Shown: positions 45,468 to 52,954 of the stretch, in pieces
Layout: each line of letters starts with the position of its first letter
Numbering within the stretch: the first letter of the stretch is position 1
Source of the DNA: a candidate division KSB1 bacterium
Lineage (GTDB): Bacteria > Zhuqueibacterota > Zhuqueibacteria > Zhuqueibacterales > Zhuqueibacteraceae
Direction of reading: 5' to 3'
Assembly: GCA_034506175.1 (NCBI GenBank)
Contig: JAPDQB010000001.1
Location: 186,001-250,000 of the forward strand
Length of the DNA: 64,000 nucleotides
Notes under the pieces: generated by a model
What the model saw: only the letters and a program-made list of their open reading frames with translations
The model's database searches: none
What the model was told of the DNA's origin: nothing
Program-made: the position numbers and the translations under genes

Positions 45468-46043
45468 ATTTACACTATCGAATTGCCAGGGACTGCGAAC
45501 GATGACGTTGCTCTCACCCGCCCTCCGTTCTATCAACTCCTTCTGTTCCCCGTGGCCAAGCCAACCACCGTGGTTCTGAACAAATGGCTTGGCCCCGAGG
45601 CCATCGCGTATTTCAAAGAGAAGGATATCCGCGAGCTGATCAAGCTGCACATGAATGCCTCGCAAACGGAAATTGAAAAAGTCGAAGGCCAGGGCGCGCT
45701 GAATTTTCTGTCTGGAAAAAAGTGGATCGTTCTTGTTGACGCCGATGATAGTCCACGGCTGGTCGTGGATTCGGACGAGTTCATTCGCGAAGCCTTGTTC
45801 GAATTCAACCGTTTCAATCCCTACCGGCACTGCCACCGTCCTCTCATCGCCAGAAGCGGCCGAACCACGATCGGCGATATCATTTCACTTCTCCAGGTAA
45901 AACCCAGCCACAGCCGTGATGACGTTGTCGATCATGACGTCATCTTGTTGTGGGGTGAAGACAAGCGCGTCATTACCGGGGCCGACGTTCTCGGCAGGCT
46001 TCTCCGGGGAATTGTCCGGAACCCGGCGACCGGTGATTTGTGA
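45453..46043 (+). CDS. Uncharacterised protein with CBS-like C-terminal part
   Basis: A 196-residue protein. The C-terminal 75 residues (HRPLIARSGRTTIGDIISLL, then DVILLWGEDKRVITGADVLG) resemble the end of a CBS domain. The N-terminal part is not recognised. The first ATG lies inside the nested palindrome and there is no ribosome site, so the true start could be a TTG at 45483 or later. It sits between a CBS-containing protease and a glucan phosphorylase, which is followed by another CBS protein. Confidence 0.6.
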   Translation: MNHSAIYTIELPGTANDDVALTRPPFYQLLLFPVAKPTTVVLNKWLGPEAIAYFKEKDIRELIKLHMNASQTEIEKVEGQGALNFLSGKKWIVLVDADDSPRLVVDSDEFIREALFEFNRFNPYRHCHRPLIARSGRTTIGDIISLLQVKPSHSRDDVVDHDVILLWGEDKRVITGADVLGRLLRGIVRNPATGDL

Positions 46044-46106
46044 GATCAAGCGATGGAGAGATGTCATGGCGAGATCAATACCCAATAATGATGGAAATAA
46101 ACGCTT

Positions 46107-46167
46107 GTAGTCACGCCTTCAGGCGCCCCGTTTTTGCCGAAAATCCGACGCCTTAAGGCGAAACTAC
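46107..46167. repeat. GTAGTC-GCCTTCAGGC composite palindrome, copy 1
   Basis: Outer ends GTAGT and ACTAC pair, and each half has its own hairpin (GCCTTCAGGC and GCCTTAAGGC). Related sequence is at 58933-58980. This is the common bacterial palindromic repeat type reading TAGTcgCGCCTTCAGGCG. Confidence 0.75.
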
Positions 46168-46213
46168 GGACGTATTTTCATGAGAATTTTCTTTGCCAGA
46201 ATAGGAGGTCAAT

Positions 46214-47926
46214 ATGCGGCAATCCATGAACGAACAACGATCGGTGGCCTATTTCTCCATGGAGATCGGGCTGGATGAGCGCATCCATACTTACAGCGGC
46301 GGCTTGGGGGTGCTGGCCGGCGATACGATCCGCTCCGCCGCCGATCTCGAGGTGCCCATGGTTGCGGTCACTCTTCTTTACCGCAAGGGCTATTTCCACC
46401 AAAAACTCAAGGCCGATGGATGGCAGCGGGAGGAGCCGGATTCATGGGCCGTGGAGAATTTTCTCGAAGAGATGCCCCAGCGAACCTGGGTTCTCGTGGA
46501 AGGCCGAACCGTCCATTTGCGGTGCTGGAGATATGACGTCAAAGGCGCCGGCGGCTTCATGGTGCCGGTCTATTTTCTCGACGCCGATTTGCCGGAAAAT
46601 TACGAATGGGATCGCACCTTGACTCATTTTCTGTATGGCGGAGACGAGCACTACCGGCTCTGCCAGGAGGTGATCCTCGGCATCGGCGGCGCCAGGATGC
46701 TCCGCGCTCTCGGCCACGAAAACATTCGCAGCTTTCACATGAATGAAGGACATGCCGCCCTGTTGACGCTGGAGCTTTTGGATGAAGAAGCCAAACGCGC
46801 CGGCAGAAAATCGCTTACTGAAGAAGACCGGCAAGCGGTGCGGAACCAATGCGTTTTCACGACCCATACTCCCGTTCCCGCCGGGCATGACAAATTTCCC
46901 ATCGATCTGGCGCGACAGGTGCTCGGCGAGCGCAACGATTTCTTTGGTTTGGAGGGCGTTCTTTATGAGGGAAATATTTTGAACATGACCAACCTGGCCC
47001 TCAACCTGAGCCGTTACGTTAACGGCGTTGCTCGAAAACACGGCGAGGTCTCACGGCTGATGTTCGCCGGTTATTCCATCGATGCCATCACCAATGGCGT
47101 TCATGCGGCAACCTGGGTTTCGGAGCCGTTTCAGGAACTTTTCGACCGCCATATTCCTCTCTGGCGCCAGGACAATTTCTGCCTGCGATCCGCCCTGAGC
47201 ATTCCCAAGCAGGAGATTTGGGAAGCCCATATGCGGGCCAAGAAACGGCTGATTGATTTTGTCAATCAGGAAACCGGCGCCGGCATGGATGAGAACGTGT
47301 TGACCATCGGCTTTGCCCGCCGCGCGACGACTTATAAGCGGGGCGACCTGCTGTTTCAGGATTTGGAGCGGCTGCGAAGAATCGCTGCCGCAGCCGGCAA
47401 ATTTCAGGTGATCTACGCCGGCAAGGCTCATCCTCGTGATCATGGCGGCAAGGAACTCATCAAGCGGATTTTTCAAGCCAAGCAAGCTTTGGCGAACGAG
47501 GTCAAGATTGCGTACCTCGAGAATTACAACATGGCGCTGGGCGCGATGATCACTGCTGGAGTCGATATTTGGCTGAACACGCCTGAGCCGCCCATGGAGG
47601 CCTCAGGAACCAGCGGCATGAAGGCGGCGCTCAATGGCGTTCCCAACCTGAGCGTGCTGGACGGCTGGTGGATCGAAGGGCATATCGAGGGGTTAACGGG
47701 CTGGGCCATCGGCGAGGCGGCCCGGGGAAAGGGCGAAGATCGGGACCACTCGCGGGATGCGCCCTCCCTGTACGACAAGCTGGAAAAGATCGTTCTCCCT
47801 CTCTTTTACGGCGACCGGGAGCGGTTCATCGCGGTGATGATCTACTCCATCGCCATCAACGGATCGTTTTTCAATACGCACAGAATGGTACAGGAGTATG
47901 TGCTGAACGCGTATTTTCATCACTAA
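46214..47926 (+). CDS. glgP: Alpha-glucan phosphorylase (short GT35 type)
   Basis: A 570-residue phosphorylase that releases glucose-1-phosphate from glycogen or maltodextrin. It is of the short type without the long animal-like N-terminal region. It opens [20 protein letters not shown], a start also shared with the starch-phosphorylase group. The PLP lysine is Lys470 in [20 protein letters not shown] is just upstream of the ATG. A CBS-pair protein follows by 17 bp. Confidence 0.94.
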   Translation: MRQSMNEQRSVAYFSMEIGLDERIHTYSGGLGVLAGDTIRSAADLEVPMVAVTLLYRKGYFHQKLKADGWQREEPDSWAVENFLEEMPQRTWVLVEGRTVHLRCWRYDVKGAGGFMVPVYFLDADLPENYEWDRTLTHFLYGGDEHYRLCQEVILGIGGARMLRALGHENIRSFHMNEGHAALLTLELLDEEAKRAGRKSLTEEDRQAVRNQCVFTTHTPVPAGHDKFPIDLARQVLGERNDFFGLEGVLYEGNILNMTNLALNLSRYVNGVARKHGEVSRLMFAGYSIDAITNGVHAATWVSEPFQELFDRHIPLWRQDNFCLRSALSIPKQEIWEAHMRAKKRLIDFVNQETGAGMDENVLTIGFARRATTYKRGDLLFQDLERLRRIAAAAGKFQVIYAGKAHPRDHGGKELIKRIFQAKQALANEVKIAYLENYNMALGAMITAGVDIWLNTPEPPMEASGTSGMKAALNGVPNLSVLDGWWIEGHIEGLTGWAIGEAARGKGEDRDHSRDAPSLYDKLEKIVLPLFYGDRERFIAVMIYSIAINGSFFNTHRMVQEYVLNAYFHH

Positions 47927-47943
47927 CACAAAGGAGATCCAAA

Positions 47944-48378
47944 ATGAACAAAGTCAAACGGCTTCTCGAGGTTAAAGACCGTCAGGTTTGGACAATTTCC
48001 AAGAGTGCAACCGTCCTGGATGCCCTGAAACTGATGGCGGAAAAAAACATTGGCGCGCTGCCGGTCGTGGAGGGCGAAGCGCTTATTGGAATTTTCACCG
48101 AGCGCGATTATGCCCGGAAGCTCGGGCTGCAGGGAAAGCAGGCGGAGGCAATTCGTATTGAAGAGGTTATGACCAGAGAATTGATCACCGTCACTCCCGA
48201 CCAATCCGTCAATGATTGCATGGCGCTGATGACGGAAAAGCGCATCCGCCACCTGCCGGTTTTGGAGGGAGGCCGTTTGGTGGGACTCGTCTCCATTGGG
48301 GACGTGGTTAAGGACATTATTGAAGAATTGGAGTTTTTTGTTCAGCAACTCCAAAATTATATCACCGGGCTAAGATGA
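47944..48378 (+). CDS. CBS domain-pair protein
   Basis: A 144-residue protein made of two CBS domains (about 15-70 and 80-135), with GALPVVEGEALIGIFTERDY and HLPVLEGGRLVGLVSIGDVV. Such stand-alone pairs bind AMP/ATP or S-adenosyl ligands and regulate partners. AAAGGAG is eight bases before the ATG. Its tight placement behind glgP suggests it senses energy state for glycogen use. Confidence 0.93.
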   Translation: MNKVKRLLEVKDRQVWTISKSATVLDALKLMAEKNIGALPVVEGEALIGIFTERDYARKLGLQGKQAEAIRIEEVMTRELITVTPDQSVNDCMALMTEKRIRHLPVLEGGRLVGLVSIGDVVKDIIEELEFFVQQLQNYITGLR

Positions 48379-48425
48379 GGCGGCATTGATTTGAGGGTGC
48401 AACAAATTGCAGGGAAGGCAACCGG

Positions 48426-48472
48426 AGTGCGAAACTTCAGCTTCGCGCACGCAAGACTAAAGCATTGCACGC
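48426..48472. repeat. Palindromic repeat fragment
   Basis: GAGTGCGAA pairs with TTCGCGCAC around ACTTCAGC, followed by CTAAAGCATTGCAC, which is shared with 1909-1922. It lies between the CBS gene and the cytochrome gene. Confidence 0.5.
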
Positions 48473-48508
48473 TGGCCCATAAAATGTTACAGGAAAGGAG
48501 ATCATCGC

Positions 48509-49618
48509 ATGCAAGCGAAAACATTCATCCTGCTGCTTTTGCTCCTCTCTCTGGTCATCCTCGGATTTTCTGCCCGCTCGCTGAACCGGTTGACCAATGA
48601 AAGTGTGGTTCAGGCCACCAGTCGTTATGCCACCTCCGGCCATGCCAACCGCGAGGCGCGCGCTTTCACGCTGTGGAGCAACAACGATCCACCGGTGGTT
48701 CCTGCTTTTTGCGCCAGGTGCCACGGCACCTCCGGTTTTCTGAGTTACCTGGGAGCAGACGGCTCGCCGCCTGGCGCCGTGAATCGGCGCGCGCCCGCCG
48801 GCGAAGTCATCACGTGCATTGCCTGCCACAACCCCTCGGCGCATGCCCTCGAGCGCATCGCATTCCATTCCGGAGTGGAATTCAAGCCCGTCCGCACCGA
48901 GGCCACCTGCTTGATCTGTCATCAGAGCCTCGAGTCCACCAACGGTATTCGGGATGCTTTTGAGGGATTGCCGGATGACGATGTTTCTCCCTGGAGCTTT
49001 TTCGATCCGCATTACAAGATTGCCGCCTCCACTCAGCTTGGCTCGGTGGCGCACAGCGGTTACGAATACCCCGATCGGGAATATGCCGGTTATTTTGCCC
49101 ACGCGGCCGGCGCGAAAACTTGCACCGATTGCCACAATCCCCACGACCTCACGGTGGAACCGAAAAAGTGCGCTCCCTGCCATCTCAACGTGGTGAGCAA
49201 CGTCGATTTTCCGGCGATTCGCACGCAGAAGACCGATTATGACGGCGATCTGAACACCACGAAAGGAATCTACAGTGAGATCAGGTCACTACAGGCCCTG
49301 CTGCTCGAGTCCATCCAGGAATATGCCCGCCGCGTTGCCAGCAAGCCCATTGTTTATGCCGATCAATCTCCATATTTCTGCATTGATGCCAATGACAACG
49401 GCATTGCCGATGCCGAGGAAATCAACGCTGACAACAGCTACGATGCCTGGACTCCCCGTCTGCTCAGGGCCGCCTACAACTATCAGTTCGTCGTCAAAGA
49501 TGCCGGCGGCTACGTTCACAATCCGCGTTACGTGATCCAACTTTTGCACGACAGTTTGGTGGATTTAGGGAAACAGGTCTCGCTGCCGAACATCAAACTG
49601 TTGCGCCCACGAGCCTGA
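48509..49618 (+). CDS. Pentahaem c-type cytochrome
   Basis: A 369-residue exported cytochrome. A signal peptide or anchor (about 5-21) is followed by five CXXCH haem sites at about 68, 103, 134, 205 and 221. Several other His residues could be axial ligands. A DANDNGIADAEE loop (293-304) resembles a calcium-binding dockerin or EF-hand-like loop. The family is not identified. GGAG is nine bases before the ATG. The flavoprotein gene follows by 35 bp, suggesting one electron-transfer unit. Confidence 0.9.
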   Translation: MQAKTFILLLLLLSLVILGFSARSLNRLTNESVVQATSRYATSGHANREARAFTLWSNNDPPVVPAFCARCHGTSGFLSYLGADGSPPGAVNRRAPAGEVITCIACHNPSAHALERIAFHSGVEFKPVRTEATCLICHQSLESTNGIRDAFEGLPDDDVSPWSFFDPHYKIAASTQLGSVAHSGYEYPDREYAGYFAHAAGAKTCTDCHNPHDLTVEPKKCAPCHLNVVSNVDFPAIRTQKTDYDGDLNTTKGIYSEIRSLQALLLESIQEYARRVASKPIVYADQSPYFCIDANDNGIADAEEINADNSYDAWTPRLLRAAYNYQFVVKDAGGYVHNPRYVIQLLHDSLVDLGKQVSLPNIKLLRPRA

Positions 49619-49653
49619 ACAAAGATGCCGATCAAAAACCGGAGATCAATGAA

Positions 49654-50970
49654 ATGTCCGATGCCCTAAAAGAAAGACTCTGGATCGGGGCGTTTGTCCT
49701 GGTCACGCTTGCGCCGATGCTGATTCTGTTCATTGGCCCGCGCCCCGAAGGCCGCGAGTTTTGGCGCGAGCTGTCGGCTGCGTGGGGATTCGCCGGCTTG
49801 TCGCTCATGGGCATGCAGTTCATCCCCACGGCGCGCCTACCCTTCCTAGCCAGCGTTTTCCCGATGGATACGTTGTACACTTTCCATCGCCGCATTTCGA
49901 TTGCGGGCTTTACCTTGGCACTGGCTCATCCGCTCATCCTGTTTATCGGCAATCCCTACACACTCAGGTTGTTGAACCTCACCAACGCTCCCTGGCGCGC
50001 GCGTGCCGCGGTGCTGTCGGTCATCCTGTTCATCCTGCTGGTGGCCAGTTCAGTGTGGCGCAAAGATTTCAAGATTCGTTATGAACGCTGGCGCACCATT
50101 CACGGCCTGTTCGCCGTCGTCGCCGCGGGGTTGGTGCTGTACCATATCTTTATGGTGAATCATTACCTGGCTCACCCGTTACAACGCGGCTATTGGGTGA
50201 TTATGGCGGCAGTTTGGGCAGCGGCAACGCTCTATGTTCGCGTGCTCAGGCCGCTGCAGTTGCTGCGCCGGCCTTATCGCGTCATCGAGGTGCGTCCTGA
50301 ACGCGGCGAGGCTTGGACGCTGGCACTGGCGCCGGACGGCCATGCCGGCATGCGTTTCATGGCCGGGCAATTTGCCTGGCTGACCGCCAGAACTTCGCCG
50401 TTCTCTTTTCGCGACAATCCCTTCTCCTTCAACTCCAGCGCAGAAGTTCGTGACCGGCTGGAGTTCACCATCAAAGAACTCGGCGATTTCACGCGCACCA
50501 TCAAGGAGTTTCAACCCGGCGAGAAAGTTTACGTGGATGGCCCGTTCGGCACGTTCGACATCGATCAGCACGAGGCGCCGGGATATGTCATGATTGCCGG
50601 AGGAATTGGTTCTGTCCCCGTTCTGAGCATCTTGCGCACCATGGCCGATCGCAAAGACACGCGGCCGGTCGTCTTTTTCTACGGCAATCCGGATTGGGAA
50701 AGCGTCACTTATCGAGAAGATCTGGAGACTTTGCAAGAACGCATGAATCTCAAAGTCGTTCACTTGTTGGAGAATCCGCCGGAAGGGTGGCAGGGAGAAA
50801 CCGGCTACATTACCAGGGAGATTCTGGAACGGCACCTGCCGGCTGACCACGCCCAATGGCAATATTTCATCTGCGGGCCGATTCCCATGATCACCGCGGT
50901 GGAAAAAAAGCTGGTGGCGATGGGAGTTTCTTTGCATTATATCCATACAGAAAATTATGAAATGGCATGA
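49654..50970 (+). CDS. Ferric reductase-like membrane flavoprotein
   Basis: A 438-residue protein with about six N-terminal membrane helices carrying haem-ligand histidines (HRRISIAGFTLALAHP and RTIHGLF, LYHIFMVNHYLAHP). These are followed by an FAD-binding region (FRDNPFSFNSS) and an NAD(P) region (MIAGGIGSVPVLSI, ending YFICGPIPM). This is the FRE/NOX/ferric-reductase plan, moving electrons from NAD(P)H across the membrane. Next to a pentahaem cytochrome it could reduce an external acceptor. A 30-residue peptide gene follows by 17 bp. Confidence 0.9.
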   Translation: MSDALKERLWIGAFVLVTLAPMLILFIGPRPEGREFWRELSAAWGFAGLSLMGMQFIPTARLPFLASVFPMDTLYTFHRRISIAGFTLALAHPLILFIGNPYTLRLLNLTNAPWRARAAVLSVILFILLVASSVWRKDFKIRYERWRTIHGLFAVVAAGLVLYHIFMVNHYLAHPLQRGYWVIMAAVWAAATLYVRVLRPLQLLRRPYRVIEVRPERGEAWTLALAPDGHAGMRFMAGQFAWLTARTSPFSFRDNPFSFNSSAEVRDRLEFTIKELGDFTRTIKEFQPGEKVYVDGPFGTFDIDQHEAPGYVMIAGGIGSVPVLSILRTMADRKDTRPVVFFYGNPDWESVTYREDLETLQERMNLKVVHLLENPPEGWQGETGYITREILERHLPADHAQWQYFICGPIPMITAVEKKLVAMGVSLHYIHTENYEMA

Positions 50971-50987
50971 CCGAGGAGAATAAACCC

Positions 50988-51080
50988 ATGCAAGACATTT
51001 ACGCGCGCAACCTGCTGATCGGCCTGGTGACGGGGCTGGTGCTGCTTTCGCTACTCTTTGCGCTGATGCAGTCTTCATGA
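50988..51080 (+). CDS. Thirty-residue single-helix membrane peptide
   Basis: A short gene reading MQDIYARNLLIGLVTGLVLL and ending LLFALMQSS. It is one membrane helix with a polar N terminus. GAGGAG is nine bases before the ATG, and it is 17 bp after the flavoprotein stop. The pattern of a strong ribosome site plus a tight gap supports a real small subunit of the reductase complex. Confidence 0.6.
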   Translation: MQDIYARNLLIGLVTGLVLLSLLFALMQSS

Positions 51081-51137
51081 GCTTTCTCGGCTTGGCGCCT
51101 TGCGAAAGCTCTTGCTCGTTGCGATCGGCAGTTCCAT

Positions 51138-51698
51138 GGCAGAACAATTGATCAGCAAAACGATTTTTAAAAAAAGCCCAGATTAAACGCTTTAATTGTT
51201 TTGCCAATCAATCATTCTGCCAGGAAAATGGGCAGAACAATTGATCGGCAGAATAATTCTTGAAAAGCAGGTCGAATCAAATGCTTTAATTGTTCTGCCA
51301 ATCAATCATTCTGCCAGGAAAATGGGCAGAACAATTGATCGGCAGAATAATTCTTGAAAAGCAGGTCGAATCAAATGCTTTAATTGTTCTGCCAATCAAT
51401 CATTCTGCCAGGAAAATGGGCAGAACAATTGATCGGCAGAATAATTCTTGAAAAGCAGGTCGAATCAAATGCTTTAATTGTTCTGCGAATCAATCATTCT
51501 GCCACAAAAATGGGCAGAACAATTGATCGGCAGAATGATTCTTGAAAAGCAGGTCGAATCAAAAGCTTCAATTGTTCTGCCAATCAATCATTCTGCCACA
51601 AAAATGGGCAGAACAATTTTAAAATCACTTTCAAATCAATGGGCTAAATTGTCCTGCTATGTAAAATGGCAGAATAATTAGTCGGTACAATTATTCTT
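51138..51698. repeat. Tandem array A of nested palindromes, 94-bp period
   Basis: Units start at 51138, 51231, 51325, 51419, 51513 and (degraded) 51607. The middle four are nearly identical 85-base palindromes joined by a 9-base link (AGGAAAATG or ACAAAAATG). Each unit has four 12-base boxes: GGCAGAACAATT and GGCAGAATAATT facing AATTGTTCTGCC and AATCATTCTGCC. The inner loop holds GCAGGTCGAATCAAATGC. On the minus strand the pairing is nearly continuous over 28 bp, with three G.U pairs. A last box pair at 51668-51698 leads into the ribosome site of the GxxExxY gene. Confidence 0.92.
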
Positions 51699-51711
51699 TG
51701 CGGAGGTTCTT

Positions 51712-52524
51712 ATGGCTATTAAAACCAAGCGTCGTATCAAGCGAATCGGCGCGCAAGAGTTCCATGAGATTGATTATCAGATCACCGGGTTCGCTTTTGA
51801 CATTCACAATGAGATTGGCCGGCTGTGGGATGAAAAAATTTACCGAAACGAACTGGCCAATCGCTGCCGCAAGGCCGGGCTGGGCAACGTCGAGATCGAA
51901 GTGCCCATCATCGTTTCATATCGAGACTTTGTCAAGGAATACGCCGTCGACATGCTGGTGGATGATTCGATAGTTTATGAGCTGAAAGCCGTTAACAAGC
52001 TGAGCTCAGAGCACGAGAAACAAGCGCTGCATTATTTGTTTCTGTTTGGATTGCAGCATGGCAAGTTGATTAATTTCCGCCCGACATCCGTGGAAAAACG
52101 CTTCGTCTCCACCAGCATGCTGCCGAAAGATCGTCATGACGTCGTTTTTGACGACAAGCAGTGGCTCGATTTGGAAGAGGAGAGTGGCTGGTTAAAAGGG
52201 CTGATCGTGGAATTGATAATGGACTGGGGCGCCTTTCTGGAAACCAGCCTGTTTTACGAAGCGATTTATTACTTTCGCGGCGGCGAAGATCAGGTGGTCA
52301 AAGATATCGAAGTCGTTCTCAATGAAGTCAATTTGGGAAATCAAAAAGTTCATCTGCTCAGCCCCAACGTCGCATTCAAAATAACCGCGATAACGAAGGG
52401 CATTGAAAGTTATGAGCAGCATTTGAACCGGTTTATTCGGCTTACGAAATTAAACGCCATTCACTGGATCAATTTCAATCATCATGTGATCGCGTTCAAA
52501 ACCATATTGAACCCCAAAAGATGA
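51712..52524 (+). CDS. GxxExxY-family protein with extended C-terminal domain
   Basis: A 270-residue protein. The first 125 residues match the GxxExxY/PDDEXK_3 group: GFAFDIHNEIGRLWDEKIY, NVEIEVPIIVSYRDFVKEY, then the nuclease-like core VDMLVDDSIVYELKAVNKL with D and ExK. The family Gly before the E is displaced, so the name motif is not exact. The following 140 residues (beginning KRFVSTSML) are extra and not recognised; usual members end near residue 130. GGAGG is five bases before the ATG. It stands alone between two palindrome arrays, which is the main reason to suspect a link to them. Confidence 0.85.
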   Translation: MAIKTKRRIKRIGAQEFHEIDYQITGFAFDIHNEIGRLWDEKIYRNELANRCRKAGLGNVEIEVPIIVSYRDFVKEYAVDMLVDDSIVYELKAVNKLSSEHEKQALHYLFLFGLQHGKLINFRPTSVEKRFVSTSMLPKDRHDVVFDDKQWLDLEEESGWLKGLIVELIMDWGAFLETSLFYEAIYYFRGGEDQVVKDIEVVLNEVNLGNQKVHLLSPNVAFKITAITKGIESYEQHLNRFIRLTKLNAIHWINFNHHVIAFKTILNPKR

Positions 52525-52544
52525 TCATTGCGCTTCAATTCCAA

Positions 52545-52923
52545 GGCAGAATGATTGTTTGGCTAAATGATAATTTTTAATCGTTCTCCCGAAACATTGT
52601 TCTGCCTTACCTGCAAGGCAGAATGATTGTCTGGCAGAATGCTTTTCAAATCGTTCTGCCGAAACATTGTTCTGCCTTACCTGCAAGGCAGAATGATTGT
52701 CTGGCAGAATGCTTTTCAAATCGTTCTGCCGAAACATTGTTCTGCCTTACCTGCAAGGCAGAATGATTGTCTGGCAGAATGCTTTTCAAATCGTTCTGCC
52801 GAAATATTGTTCTGCCTTACCTGCAAGACAGAATGATTGTCTGGCAGAATAATTTTCAATCGTTCTGCCGAAACATCATTCTGCCTTACCTGCAAGGCAG
52901 AATGATTTTTCAATCATTCTGCC
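52545..52923. repeat. Tandem array B of nested palindromes, 70-bp period
   Basis: Units start at 52545 (62-base, degraded), 52617, 52687, 52757, 52827 and 52896 (28-base minimal). The full units are about 60 bases, joined by a constant 10-base link TTACCTGCAA. Boxes are GGCAGAATGATT and GGCAGAATGCTT facing ATCGTTCTGCC and ACATTGTTCTGCC. On the plus strand one unit pairs over 29 positions with four G.U pairs, four mismatches and almost no loop. The last unit is the simple hairpin GGCAGAATGATT/AATCATTCTGCC. Confidence 0.92.
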
Positions 52924-52954
52924 CTTTCATGAACGTTTGAATGGATACCTCGAG

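Noticed and set aside
52525-52913. Short reading frames running through array B on both strands
   Set aside because: They arise from the repeat; the 70-base period shifts the frame each unit, no ribosome site is present, and the peptides have no family resemblance.
51138-52923. CRISPR arrays
   Set aside because: The tandem units are themselves long palindromes joined by constant 9- or 10-base links. There are no variable spacers and no cas genes nearby.
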